NCBI GenBank assembly: GCA_907165275.2
Contig: OU015657.1
Location: 12,733,001-12,797,000, forward strand
Length of the DNA: 64,000 nt
Reading direction: 5' to 3'
From: Zygaena filipendulae
Lineage: Eukaryota; Arthropoda; Insecta; Lepidoptera; Zygaenidae
Of the stretch, positions 43,401 through 58,400 are shown in pieces. A model generated the notes under the pieces. That model made no database searches. It was not told where the DNA came from and worked only from the letters and a program-made list of their open reading frames with translations. Position numbers and translations under genes: made by a program. Positions within the stretch are counted from its first letter, which is position 1. Every line of letters starts with the position of its first letter.

Positions 43401-46400
43401 TATTGCTAAGAAACATTGTCATTGGCAAATTTATAATTATAGACGCCATTAAAGAATAGTTAAAGTGTAGAAAATTGCGAAATAAGTTGGGAAGAATTGA
43501 GCGCACTATTGAGTAGTTACAGGTATGAAAGCGTAATAAACAAACAAACTCACATTCGCATTTTTGACAACAAGTTAGAATAACTAAAAGATCAGTTCTG
43601 CTCCGCATTTTAACGTAAACGATTACAACGAGGCTGGCTGCTTAAAGAGAATCCTAAACAAACAAAAGTCCTCAACCAATCCTTGCCAGCGATTGGTTGC
43701 GGTGTGCGTCTCCGGCGTGACGTCTTCGCCGACGGACAATGCTGTGAAATTGTTTTCTTTCGTATCTTTATCCACAGCCACCGCGACATTGACCCCCGAG
43801 CCAGTGTCGACGTGGTAACAATCACTCGTGCCATCATCATGGCTTGTCGACCAATGTTAAATCTGCGAGAACCCCTAAGCCTTAAGGCTTCATTTTATCA
43901 ATTTCATCATTCCGGAGCCCACACTCTACAAGACTAGTATTAATGTGGATGAAGGTACTCGTATACATGTATAGATTTGAGAATACAGACTTCATTTTTT
44001 AACATTTCTGTGATACAAATATAATTGATTTATTATAATTGTTCAGGATTTCACACTGGCACTTGGAATTTTTTTAATAATTACCTTAATTAAAATATTT
44101 TAGTATGTAAATAATCGAGAGACTGGATTTGTTTTGAAGCAGTGAGCTTGGCACGATTTTATAACTTATCTTACGTCATTTTTATATTATTACTAGCTTT
44201 TGCCCGCGACTTCGTCCGCGTGGTAATCGAAATCAGACATCGAAGAAAGTGTTCCAAGAGAACACGTTGTTACATACAAACTTTGCAACCCCTTTTCAAC
44301 CCCTTAGGTATTGAATTTTCAAAAATCCTTTCTTAGTGCAAAATTTCATGGTTCTAAACCCAACGGTTTCCTGATGTGTTACTAAAGTTCTAACTATGAT
44401 GAAGAATTTTTGTGTTTTAAAAGCAATAACAATAATAATAAATGACGTTAGTCTTTACGAATAACTACAATTTTTTTTTTTTTTTACAAAAGTCATGTAA
44501 AAGGTACCTAAAGATAAATCGGTAAATAATAATATATGTAAACACAGGAGCGTCGCTTATCGTACCATCCTCATTAGCGTTCCGCATTCGATAAGTGGCT
44601 TCAAAAAGACCGGCCGCCCATTGATTTCTAATACACATTGTTACGTAAACGGAACTGGGCCCTTATTCACTATGACCAACAACATTCCTTGCCCATAACG
44701 CGCGCCCCAAAAACGCATTTCCAAACGTTCTAGATACCAAGATATTAGAAATTATTATTCTTTATGCCATATGAAACGTTGTAAATGTATTTTTTTGCAA
44801 TAAAACTTCTTTGATTACGGAGGAAAGACGTCATGGTCATAGTGAATAAGGGCCCTGGTTGAAACATTTACATTTAGAATTTTGAGGAGGAGGCTGTAAG
44901 AATCATCAATACATCCTCGATCATTAGCATGATTGAGTTGTCATTGAATTAACCTCGAATACGCAAGACTTCTCCATTCAGTAGTAGATATTATATATAG
45001 ATGCAAAAGATGCGGAGCATACGAATTTTGATATTATGTATTTTGGGGAAAAAACCGAGATTAGTTACAACTACATCACTATTATAGTTGTTGTGTATCC
45101 TTTATAATTATAAATGCGAAAAGTGAGTTTGTTTGTTTGTTACGCTTTCACGCCATAACAGCTCAACCGATCATCATAAAATACTGCATGTACACGTTGA
45201 CAGGGGCACAGAAAGGGATGTGAAACTTTATGACCCTGTGTATCCAAAAAAATTCATGGAGCAAAAAAAAATAATTTCTCCAAGACTAAAGCTTTTTCGA
45301 TGGTTCTGAGTTTGTATGTTCTTCCGTAGAGCAGCCGATCGCACGTATGCGTTAATTTTCTTATGTGGTATTTACACGTGATTTCTGTAAAAATATTTAG
45401 AACAACTGTTTTAATTTATTCAAATTCAAATATAATTTATTGCTTCAAATAAGAAACACTAAAAATTAGACTACATTAAATTTGGAGATTTGATCGTATT
45501 GTGACTTCTTCACTATAGTCCTCTTCGCTTACATTCACTATAAGAACAAAATGCTCTATGACATCAACGACATGCCATAGAAACATGATCAGAACTTGTT
45601 TCGGCTAGGTAGGCTTGGTAATTATGCAAAAATGTTACAAATTATATTATGTATCTTGATTTGCTTCGTCTGATTCGATGTGAGATGTGACCGATCGTTG
45701 GGAAAGAAAAATAACGACCGGTGAATTCGGTTTTTCGTCTTTTCGATCACTATACCTATGTAGTCTATTTTTATCTATCTATTTTTCTGGTAGTTTTTAG
45801 GATTTCTTCTCATTTAGATTCATTACCTTTTCTATTATAGTTTTACATTTCCTATCCTATTTCGACTCCACATATTATGAATTTTTATAAAAAAAAAAAA
45901 CATAATTCAATTTGTGGGTTTTATGACTTCCACTGTTTTGTCTTATCAAAACCTTCAAACTATATTTTGTCAAAATTTTATGATAGTATGTTGTAACTAT
46001 TGGTGGCACTGTACTAGCATCGTGTCTTGATTGACCTGTTAGTATGTCCGAGGAATGTATGCAAATGGCTGATATCTTCTATGATAATGAAAAATAAAGA
46101 ATAGTTTCGCTGAACTTTATTCTTAAACTTAAACTTACACAATTATGGTTCCGAGTCAGCATTACGTGAGACACACATTTCGATACAATAGCTATGTATG
46201 TACTTGACTACTCGTACGTGCAACGCGCGTTTAGTATGTGCAGTCATTTCCACTGTAGCATTGGATATTGCCTTGAGTTTTCTGACATTAATTTTGTGTA
46301 TGACTTTCCTCGTTTTTATCATCGGGACCTTGTACTGGTTAAAGTAAACGTTATTTTTTTTAATACAACTCTCTGATCAAATTTTAAGTACGTGACAGTA

Positions 46401-49400
46401 CTCAATCAAAAATCCCTTTCTATCATCATATAAATAAAATTGAAGTGTCTGTTTGTAAGTTTCAAATTGATAGCTTTTCACTAAATGCATAGGAAATTAT
46501 ACGGTACTAACATCATAAAATGAATTTTTAAATTTTTTCTCTTTCTGTCTGTCTATTTGTTCCGGATAATCTCTGAAACGGCTGGACCGATTTTAATGGA
46601 ACTTCACTGGCAGATAGCTGATGTTATAACTTACTTAACTTAGGCTACTTTGTATCCCGAAATTCCCGCGGGTTTTCTGAAATTAACGTAGGTGAAACAG
46701 CTAGTTTAATAGTAAAAACCATCAACCGTAGCACAAACGTCGGAGGTATTACACAACTGCCCCAAACAATTAGTGCAGGGACATAAATTTTAAATACACA
46801 GTTATTTATGCAACTGTTGCATAAGGAGGGGTATTAAAATATTCACGTGAGAGATTAAAATATTCCATTTATTTTTTGTTTTGTTATTTTTACCGTGTGG
46901 CACTTGCGGTAATTACCTGTTTGGATTTTGGGATTTAGGAGCTATGTAGTTGTAGGTACCGGGATAAAATATCTAAAACCACTTTCCAGTTTCTCAACTA
47001 TCTTTGTGTACAGTGGGCCACATAGACAAGTAAGTATACGTTGTAAAATTTATACTGTTTGTAAAACGTCTTTACGACGTTATAAGTTGCCTTTTTTGCA
47101 ACTTTAATATTGGTTTTTTCGCTTGTATTGGAATTTGGAGCTGCAAAAACGGCAACTTATAACGTCATACAGACGTTTTACAAATAGTATAAATTATACA
47201 AGGTGGTATACTTGTCAGTGGCGAAGGGTGAAATATTGAGAGAGGGAAGCCGGAAATCTACTTTAATTTCAACTTATTAAACTATTAACTGTTCCCCGCG
47301 GTTTCACCTGCGATAAGTTCAGGAGTTCCCGCGGGAACTCCGGTATAAAAAGTCCTTCCCTGTATCCCTGACAACGTTCTCAATTACGGAGAGAGATGTT
47401 GCGTTTGAAGGGAAGCCGGTGGGAATCGGCTTCTATGGTACCTTCGGCACTGATACTTGTCTATGTGGCCCACTGTACAACAAAAAGTTGTCGGATTGTT
47501 TCGCGGTGACGACGTTCTTCGTTGTTTGCCTTTCGCGCAGACAAATAGAGACACTTTCGCGTTCATAATAATATTAATAAAGAGATGTCTGTTGAATTGT
47601 CTTTAATTTGTTTTCGAAATTTATAGGTATGTGCTGTACTTGTTATTGACTATTAAGTATTAGTCACATTAGGAAAGTTATTATTATCGTTCTGTTTCTA
47701 ATTAAAAGGTGTTATTCTCCTCGCAAAGTGTCGTTGACAACACAGATGTTGCGTCAGTGAAAATTTATTTATTGTCATTTGCTTATCAGGTATTTAATGA
47801 CGCTGAGTTTTTTATCGATAGCGTTGGAATGTTTTAATATTACATACCTTACCTTAAACTATATGCTGAAAAGTCATATCTCCTTGTTTTTTTAGCCATC
47901 TTTTTATTGTATACGTTAGAGTAGAACTCATGGCCGCTATAATTTCTACGATTTGTTTGTGCAAATCGATCTGCGGAGATTTGTCGTTCGATTATATGAA
48001 AATTTCGTTCGGATTAATTATCTGCTACTTTTAAGCGTGCATTCTATTTGACCTCTTCGATTTGTTTAAAAAAAAACTTCGCCACGAAGTTGGCTTTATC
48101 ATCTCCATTCCAGGTCGACAGCGCACCTGCATGCCTTCTGGTGTTGCAGATGTCCATGGGCGGAGGTAATCACTTACCATCAGGTGTACCAATTGCCCGT
48201 TTGCCCCCTATGACATAAAAAAAATAAATAAAATCAACGTAATAATGTAATATGTTTGCAGGTAGCTTGCGCTTGCGCAACGCCCTGCGCCATGCCACGG
48301 CCTTGTGCCATAGTGACCGCGCTCTTAAGGAAATCATCCATGCAAACCACTTTATCATTTGAATGTGATTTACCTTAAAAATTTGTCGAGGTTTATAGTG
48401 TCTTATTGTTTGTTTGTGTTTTATCTAGTTATTATTTCTTTTTATTGTTATATTACTATTATCTACACTAATATCATAAAGAGGTAAAGTTTGGATGTCA
48501 GAGGTAATCTCTGGAAGTACTGAACCAAATCTAAAAACTATGAATTTACTAAAAGGATGCTATTGTAGCTACACAGTATCCCCGAGTGCCACAGGATAAA
48601 TTATTATCCTGGAACGACGACTCTCTGCGGGAATACTAAAGTTGTCGCCGTTGGAATAGGTAATACCAACATAAATTGATACATATTTATGTAAGAAGCC
48701 GTTGCCGTTAGACGTTGTATACCCTGAAATTGTAATTTATTTGGCGGATATATGTATGTACTAGTTGTGCCCCGCGGTTTCACCTGCGTTAATTTCAGAG
48801 TTCCCGCGGGGATTCCCTATGTGTTAATCTGATGTATAAGCTATATTATTGTAAAGTTTCATTTTAATCCATCCAGTAGTTTTTGCGTGAAAGAGTAACA
48901 AACATCCATCCATCCATACATACTTACAAACTTTCGCCTGTATAATATTAGTAGGATTAGGTATATTCTTATTCTATTTTGTGATCTTAACGCTGTGCAA
49001 TTAATAGAAAACCACCCGTCGGAAACCATAGTAAACGGTAATACGGAGTTAGTGATTAAAACCGATTATGCGCAGCTAATAACAGCTGGTGTGGTGGAGC
49101 CAATCTGTCACAGTATAGATACGTTATATCTGCGAAGGACGATGCGGCTATTTGCCTATCGTTTACACCGCACGCGCACGTGATACTCGATGGGATCCAT
49201 CTAAGAAATTGTTAGAGACACCGTTATTTGTATCATTGTAGATTTATTTTTCATAATTTTCCTCGATGGACAACAACGCATATTTTGTTTTTTGGGCGAG
49301 GCTTAATCAATCCCTGATCCTAAATTATGACCTCGAATCCAGAGGCACGAACTTGTTGATAGGCTCGAAAACCGAACTGTTGAGGACAAAAATAAGCCAA

Positions 49401-52400
49401 TTAGGAAAGATGATAAAAAATTCTTCAATTGAATTGTATAAATGACTCATGAACTTGTTGATATGGTTGCGCTCATACAATGGTTGTGACATTTGTTTCT
49501 GTTAACAACACTAAAATTAAATTAGTCAAATCATCCTCAATTTACTCTCCGTATCTACCCTATCAATTTCAGCAATTGCCTTCAATTTTACAAATTAACT
49601 TGATATAACACTCTAAAAAATGTCTAAAAGTGCGTTGAATAGATATTATATTCTATCATAAAGCCGTGTGTATACGTACCTATATTAAAACAATATTAAA
49701 ATTATATTGAATTCCTTTATGAATCAACGTTTTAATAACCCACGTGATCGACAAACATTACTGAGAATTCATATTTATGAAGCATCAATCACTTTAGACC
49801 TTCCTGAAATTCTGACGGCGTAAAAACGTTGAGTCCTACCATCTTAAGTATATTTTGTCGGTAAAAAATTTGGTTGCCTTTCATATTATGTAGTTTTAAA
49901 ATAAGTATCTTCCATTCCGTTACACGCTGCGCATTAGTTATATCCATTGATGAGTACGATTCCGGTTATGTTGTTTGAGTAAACGATAATAGCGTTGTCC
50001 GCGACCTTTTCTTGGTATTCATAGGTCGTACTGTGGACTTGTGAGCCACGGTCGAACGATTTCTATACGTGTCTTCCATTCGCCACTTATGCACGTACCG
50101 CGGGCGCGTACAACGTTGCCTACTTTATGAAACCCACTTTTCAGCATTCCTTTGTTTCCACTCATGACCGTCGCTCATTTCGTGAACTTTTAACAGCATC
50201 GTGCATCGTCACCAAAGTTGTTCCTAAAGTTTGCCCCAGAATGGGCGGGCATGTGGACTAATTTTGATTTTTTAGTCCGTCTTGTAGATTATTAAAAAAT
50301 ATTGGACACGTATTTTTTCTTTTTTTACGTAATCAAAAAATAACGGCGATATATTGAGTTGAAATTTCGCGTGACGTCACTATTCTGACAGTTTGTATGG
50401 TGGTTTTAGCGGTTAGTGACGTCACGACCCCCTCACCCTAAACTTTAATGCGTTTTATCTCTGTATATTTTAATTTATTTAAAAAAGCAAAAAATACGTG
50501 TCATTTGTTTTTTTTATTTTCTAACTGACGGACTTATAAGAATTTTTATTTTCAAAAGTAGTCCACATCCCCATAAGTCATTTTAACAAAATTTTGTAGT
50601 TTTTCATTATTATAATAACAGATACTGAGGAGGATAAAGAAGTATCAAATCTTTTACCTGTGGGCTTACGCTCCGTTACTCCTAGAACAAATATAATTAA
50701 ATCCAGAGTCGGCAACTAGTTCATCTAGTATATTTGTCTTTGATCAGAATTTTAAGTGATTTTGTGGTGGTTGCTTAGAAACCATCCCACTTATTGGAAT
50801 CTTAGTTGAAAAATGAGGGAAGAATATGGGAGAAATTGTTCTGCTCAGTATACTTACCCACTACTTTTTCAAGTTGGTTAAAGTCGGTTCCGTTTTCTTG
50901 TTAACAGTACGCTTTTTTAACATAATACCTGCAAATTTAGACTAAACAATGGAATCCGACGATGATTTTATTGTTTCTTTTAATTATGTCAGATATTTGA
51001 TTTAGTATCACAGTAATCCTACTATCCTACCAATATTATAAATGTGAAAGTGTGGATGTTTTTATGTTTGTTACTCAATCACGCAAAAACGGCTGAACGG
51101 ATTTGGATGAAATTTGGCATGCTCATTATCAGGGGTACTTACAGAGAAGGACATAGGGTACTTTTTATCCCGGAATTCCCGGGGGAACTCCGAAATTACC
51201 GCGGCTAAAACCGCGGGGCACGGCTAGTAATATTAATAAAATCAACCTAAATCAATATCAATATAATCTTATATCAATTTAGTAGCTGCAGACTATTTTA
51301 ATTTAATGGTTGATTGGCAAACAATGTCAAATTACTTCATTTAAGGATTAATTTTATCATAGCCCATAATATGTATATAGTACGCGACATGACGTGTCCA
51401 AATTGCTTAACATAAGTAATATCACCATTTAATCTAGAACTATTGTATCAAAAGATTAAATCAGCGTCGTTCTTTACACGAATTTATATACTTTGAAAAC
51501 GTGTTTCTCTCTTTCGACCTCATTTTGCTAAGCGACGTTGCCTATTATATGCCTATGAGTTCTAATTGGTTTTCATATTAGACTAATTATATCACTGAGT
51601 CATTATAATTTGAGACGAAGCGTGATTAAATTAAAATTTAGTTCAAGTTAGCGTGGGCGATTATATTATATTAGGTATATTGTGTTGAGAAGTCTGTGTT
51701 GTCGTATGTGATGCGAAACGCTCGGGTCTTGCGCACATTGTGAGATCATTCTCAGAAAAAATCTTCAGTTCACACCGCGTCTTGTTCTACTTCTAGGTCT
51801 TACTTATTTATTATTAAATCTGGTAAACGCATATGCAAAGAATGAAGATAATGTTTTTCGTTAATACTATATTTTGCCGCGCATCCCGATTCCCGTCGGA
51901 TCCGCTTTACATTCCTACTTAATAAAATAACATGGAGGTTGTACCTACATAACCTTAAAAACATATTATCGCAATCAGAGAATAATTTAGACACGCGGTA
52001 GCGTGTCAAGCCAAGTTCAAGCTAACGGAACTGGTGAGAAGCATCGTTCGGGAGCCACTTTTGACGCCCTCATAACTCAAAAACTATTTCACATAACAAG
52101 TTAAATTTGGTTCATATATTGAGATTTATTTATTTATTTATTTAAATTCACAAACCAGTCATTACAATTTTTACTTATTATAGTGTATTATTATATGTTC
52201 AGACCACACATCAGAGATATGCATATTGCATAACTAGAAAGACTAAAAATATCAAGCAAAGTATTATTTTAATTTATTCCGATATTATGGATCTCAGAAA
52301 AAATAGAGCCACAATTAGCAAGTGCGACGGAGGTAGTCGTTGATATTTTTTTAAGTATACTCTAAAATAATTAAAAACGTCCACCTTTAGCGACGAGCTC

Positions 52401-55400
52401 ATTGTATTAGCGACACATCGGCACAACTGGATTGTAAAGATTTGCGAGATGTGCTTTCATAAACCTTAACCTTACAATATAAAACCAATAACTTCCTTAT
52501 AGTCATATAAAAAAGATAATTTGATTAGTTAAAGATAACTTGCATGTAGAAATTAGCCAAGTTGTATACTCGTTTGTATATATTTCAGGATTATCTACAG
52601 AACTTGGCTTCCACTTTAATATTTATGTTTTTGATAGGATTTACTTACCATTTAAAACGTTTCATAATACGCTCTCAAGATATTCTGTGCCCCGCTCATT
52701 CTATTTGAAAACGAAGATGACCAACAATGACTTGAGATCATATCAGAGTAGCGTTTGTTCAAACAGACCTTAATCGTGTACTAATTTAGAAACCATTCAT
52801 TGACCGACGACCGTGTCTGAAATACTTTTTTATTAATATTTTGTTCACGTCCAAAAACACATTATCATCGCTGTAGACACTAGCATTTTAAATCGTACAA
52901 AATTCACTTTATAACAATTTTTATCTTCAATTCGGACAATCGTGTCTGCTGAAACTATTATTATAAATCTAACATTACTTTCAAAGAGCTCTAAATTGCT
53001 GTGCATTTACATATTTCGATCACAGTAAGCTTGTAATTTCGTACATCATTAAAACTCGGACCAGATATGAAATGCCTAGCACTTTCCATTCGACGTAACG
53101 ATGACATGAGACATTCTGATCACGCATTTCATTGACTAGTTATAAATAATACAAGAATACAAGTTTTTATCTATAGTATATAGTAGTCATAGTCAACGCT
53201 AGGTACTGTTTGTGGTGTGCTTATGAGGTATACATGTCGTGGCCACATCTAATTGACCGATTCACGATATGGCCGGCCATTTCATGAAATAGCCACACGC
53301 TTGAAGCCTTCGTTCTCTTCACATAACCATCTGGTGGTAAAAAGTCACAGTAAAAAGCTCTCTTATGCGGCTCTATTCAGAAAATATTGTATTAATGAAT
53401 TAGCAAGTTAATGACTCAACCCATTACGCTACACCTGTACGTGAATCATGTCGGGCGAATGTAACTTATTCATGCGCAAATCGGTTACATCATTCGCGTT
53501 GAAAAAAAAAATCAACTATTTGTATAATGTTTCAATAAACTTAACGTCGTTTTTCACGCAAAGCAGGTAGGTAAAAATTTTAACATCTGGGCGACTATGA
53601 TACTTCCTGCGGGAAGGGTTACTTACAGCGCCATCTGTTATTGAAACTTGGACAGTTAAAAAATTGCTTGAGTACAAAATTTCGTTTCGTAATTTCTCTA
53701 GAAACCAATAATTTTATTATTATATACACAACTACACATACTAGCCGTTTCTTGCGTTTTTACCCGCGTTAATTTCTGAGTTCCCGTGGGAATTCCGGGA
53801 TAAAAGTTACCCCTGACAACGTGCATGCACGTGATGATCGGTTGAGCCATTAAGTCGTGAAAGCGCAACAAACAAAATCACATTCGCATTTATAATATAG
53901 AATGGCGCACTGAAATGAATAAAATGCAGTGCATATTATATTGTTCTTGAGACATTTAAATACATAGTAGCAAAGGTGGCAACCGTAAAAAGAACTAGAA
54001 TTAGTACCGAGTAGGTAACTAAGTATATCTAGATCTTTAACCGTATTGTTAGAAATTGTGTCGTCACAGTTGGAGTTGGTATTGCACGCGGTTTAATTCT
54101 CCCAGCGTTCGTGGAATGTGGGGTTTTTGTCGTCGTTGGTTATAGGCACAGAAGATAATATAATACTAACTAGAGAGGCCATGCAGGCAGGGTGGACGCG
54201 CCACGGTTGCGAAGGACGTTAGAGCAACTGCTCTAACTATACAAAAAAAATCCTTTGCTGCCATCTCAAGTGTATTTTCCACATTACACCTAAAATTGTA
54301 AAGTAAACAGTAACTAATTGGGTATTCTCCAAGGTATGAAAATCAAAATTCTAATTAGTCCGTCAGTTAGAAAATAAAAAAATAATAGACACGTATTTTT
54401 TGCTTTTTCAATTTAATGAAAATGAACATAGATAAAGCGCATTAAAGTTTAGGGTGGGGGGCTCGTGACGTCAATATTCATTATAAGCGCCATACAAACC
54501 GCACAGAGTTGTGACGTCACGCGAAATTTCAACTCAATGTATCTCTGTTATTTTTTGATTACGTAAAAAAAGAAAAAATACGTGTCCAATATTTTTTACT
54601 AATCTACACGAAGGACTAAAAAACATTTTTTTGTCAAGTAGCCAATTGTAAGCAAAAACATAACGAAATTGCGTTTAACACGTTTTGTTACAAAATAATG
54701 TTTTTGTGCTTGAGGAACAGTTTTGTGTACGAAAATCACCGGGCGACACTGGTTTTCATACTAAACCGGTGATGATGTTCGCTCTATCTGTTCTGTGGTT
54801 GTAGGTGATAATAATGTTGCCAGTGAGCAACGCAGCCCCGATACCGGCGCGGTGACGGCGGGGTTGCGTCAGCGACGCTGGCGACGGCCGCGGCCGGTAC
54901 GCGTTATCTATGCGATAGCTATTGTCAACCGCTAAATACAGAACTCACAATATACACGTACCTATTGAAATCTCACTCGTTTATCCGGTTAGGAACCGCT
55001 AGTTCGAAGATAGAGAAAAGAGAATATATGACGTATTAACTAGAAAGGCAATGCAGACGGAGCAGACGAGCCATGGTTTATGAGCAAACGATCGGAAGTA
55101 TCTATACCTACTGTTAATTTTGTTATGAGATCAGCTAGTGTGAAATATATGCTAATAACAATAACTTTACGACAATTACGTCATGCGTTTTTTTATCATC
55201 GTTTGGCAAGTAAGCAATGACGATGTAAAAAAAAATGTAATTCCGTTTATGACTCGTCTTTTCTTTAATTCAGCCCTCTTGGCCAAGTTGACAATTTATA
55301 ATCGTTATGGCTATAGAAAACTAAAGGAACTTATCGTTATGTCAAATGGTCACGACTCAATCGCAATCGTGCAATCAAAAGTAAAAAATTTCTTGATCAC

Positions 55401-58400
55401 GTGACATGACGATAAGTTCTTAATTTGTCAACTTGGCTAAGACAACTTGGGAAGACTTTAATCATGATAATAGATAATTGATATGTAATGACACCTTCCG
55501 ATGGTATTGAAACCGTAGAGGTGCGCACACGCAGCGTCGCCGGCGCAACGCGGCGGAGCGTGGCGGCTCGTCCGCGTGACCTCGTTCCCACGTCGGCCGG
55601 CGGCGCGGCGGGCCGGGCGCGTGCGCCGTGCACTGCGACCTCTCCGTACACCGACAACAACCAACCGTGTGTCCTTGACGGACTGGTCGGACAGGTGCCT
55701 CTATCGTACGATACATTCCAACATCCACAGAGAATAGAGATCGCCATCGAAAAATTCTCGATTACGGGTACGGTTCAATGAGACATAAGCAATTGCGCAG
55801 TGAGAGACGACGCGAAATTATTAACAAGGTGGCGGCGCCCAACGTAGGGGCGCGGGCGGTTGAATTTGAAATAAGGAATGCCAAAATGGAATTCAGAAAT
55901 GTTAAAAATAAAGACGTAATAAAAATGAGGCAGGATATCAATCATAACGAGTGGTATACCGCCGTCTCGTTACAACTATAGTAGCAGTAGCTGATGCTGA
56001 TGACAAAGGTTTAAAAACAATAGGGCATATTAATATTTACAATGCGTAACGTAGGACGTTGCGATATGCTAAGCTAACCCTTATTGATCACAAGCATTGT
56101 GCAATTTGATGGCACACGGCCATGATTAATTAAGAAGAATGTGCTGTATACAATACGAGTATAATCATTGAGCTTTGTAAAAACGTGTGTCGTCTATAAT
56201 GACGGCCAGCAGCGCAGACGACAGGTGAAAGTATCACTCCAACTCAATAGGTATACGCCGCCTGGAGACGACCTTGCGACCTCCTTTCCCATAAGTACAC
56301 AACATCACTTCCTTGCTCGGATGATGTCAACAAAGCACCGTCAACCTGTTCCGTAACCTTTTATACATATCGACCATTAGTTATGCAGCGAAACGTTTAT
56401 TCGTAATAAAAAGATACGAAAGCGACCATTACATGACTCAAGTATAACATTCAAGATTTTCCTCAACGCTCAATTCCGAGATACCCAATACGTCTGCGAC
56501 TGTCCGGCGAGTTCTTAATGAACGTAGCTGTAGGTACGTAATGGTGCCGATTGCCGCAGCAACACTCGAGAGAAGGGTCGCGCAAGGTGCCGCGGCTACG
56601 ACGTCCGCCATCTGGGTTAGCGGAGAGAAGGACGGCAGACGGCGTGGTCATCTCTGTCACACGCCACGGCGATTGGCCGGCCGGTGCGTGCGGTGCTGGA
56701 GAAATGTCTCGCACTGAGCGAGCTATAGTTTCACCGCGGCGCAGGCGCAGGCTTTTGGTGTAATCATGTTCAAGACTTACTTACTTGCAATCTTGCTAAT
56801 GTTACGATGCGTTATCTAAAACGTTTCGATCGGATTCTATTCCCACACTCATAACATCGAACTCATACTCGAATCTGTTTATCGAATGCTAGTTATGAGT
56901 AACGTGTACAGTAGAATGTGCAGAAACGAGCGCACACAAACAGCTGATTGTGCAGCAATGGCGGCCGGTGGGGTCAAAGACCGCACTTTCGCCGCTCCCA
57001 CGGCTCACAGCTGCGTTGCTCAATCCTATCTCGAGGCCTCTCAAGACTTCGCTAATTATCATCGTACATGTTAATAAATATATGATCTACACGCTCCTTT
57101 AGTGAGACGTCATGTTAGCGCTTTTTTATGTTTCAACCGATAAAACGTTACGTTTCTTATTATTTTATAACTTTATCTTCACACGAAATAAAATCGAGCA
57201 GCAGAAGTATCGTTTCTATGCATACTTAATTATTCTCTTAACTAGAGGCAATTTCGCTATAGATTATTATATGCAAAAGTAATTGCTTTTAAAATATCTG
57301 TCTGTAAGTATGTTTGAATGCGCATCACGCAGAATCTACTGCATGGATTGGAATAGAGTGTTCAAAGTTTACTTGTCCAAGTCCAAACTTAAAACATAGG
57401 TTTTGTTTTACTATTGCAATCAGTTCGCGCAAGTATGACAATTTTAAAGCGTGATGAAATATGGATGTGAGAATAGCGCTACCACACTTTTTAGACAACG
57501 TGAGCGCAGCCGCGGGCATCAGCCATGCTACATATTATACGGTATCAGAGAGACGATTAATGGTATAGTTACCTCTATTCACTGTGTTACTAAATTGTGT
57601 TTCCCATAAATTATATGATTATATTTTGTTGAAATTCGGTTGCGTGCACAACGTCCGTCAGTACTCATTGTCGGTAGCGATTACAGTAACAATATAATCG
57701 TAACTGAAACGAAATCTCAGCACACGGCATATACCACACACTTTCACCCGCGACGACGACGCGGGACCGAAATAAAAATGCAATATTTATGACCGCGTTC
57801 GAACAGCCGGTTTTATCTCGACTGGCCCGCGTCAAACATTTCATTATCTCACTCTCTAATGCCCAAGTAGGTGTTTATAATAATAACGAAAACCTGTTTA
57901 CTTACGCAGCTCGTAAAAAGTTATTAAATGTTGCACTCGTTGCAAACTTCATAAGCGTCACTTCCGTTGGCATTATGCGCGTCACTTCCGTTGTCTTTTT
58001 TTATGTCATAGGGGGCAAACGGGCAGGTGGTACACCTGATGGTAAGTGATTACCTCCGCCCATGGACATCTGCAACACCAGAAGGCATGCAGGTGCGTTG
58101 CCGACCTGGAACGGGGATGGGATATTTTCTGCTATAAATTATAAAATACTAGCTGTTCCCCGCGGTTTCACCCGCGTTAATTTCGGAGTTCCCGCGGGAA
58201 TTCCGGATTACATTATATCCTATATTAATCAGTGATAATGTAGCATTCAAACGGTAAAAGAATTTTTAAAATCAGTCCAGTACTTTTTGAGCCAATTCGT
58301 TACAAACATACTTACATACAAATCTTTCCTCTTTATAATATTAGCTAGTATAGCAGTGGCGAAGGTACCATAGAAGCCGATTCCCACCGGCTTCCCTTCA

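Noticed and set aside
48240..48340. Cys/Ala-rich stretch after the second-family SINE (GTAGCTTGCGCTTGCGCAAC)
   Set aside because: A short, palindromic-looking GC patch next to a SINE; no partner exon and no family match, so not called a gene.
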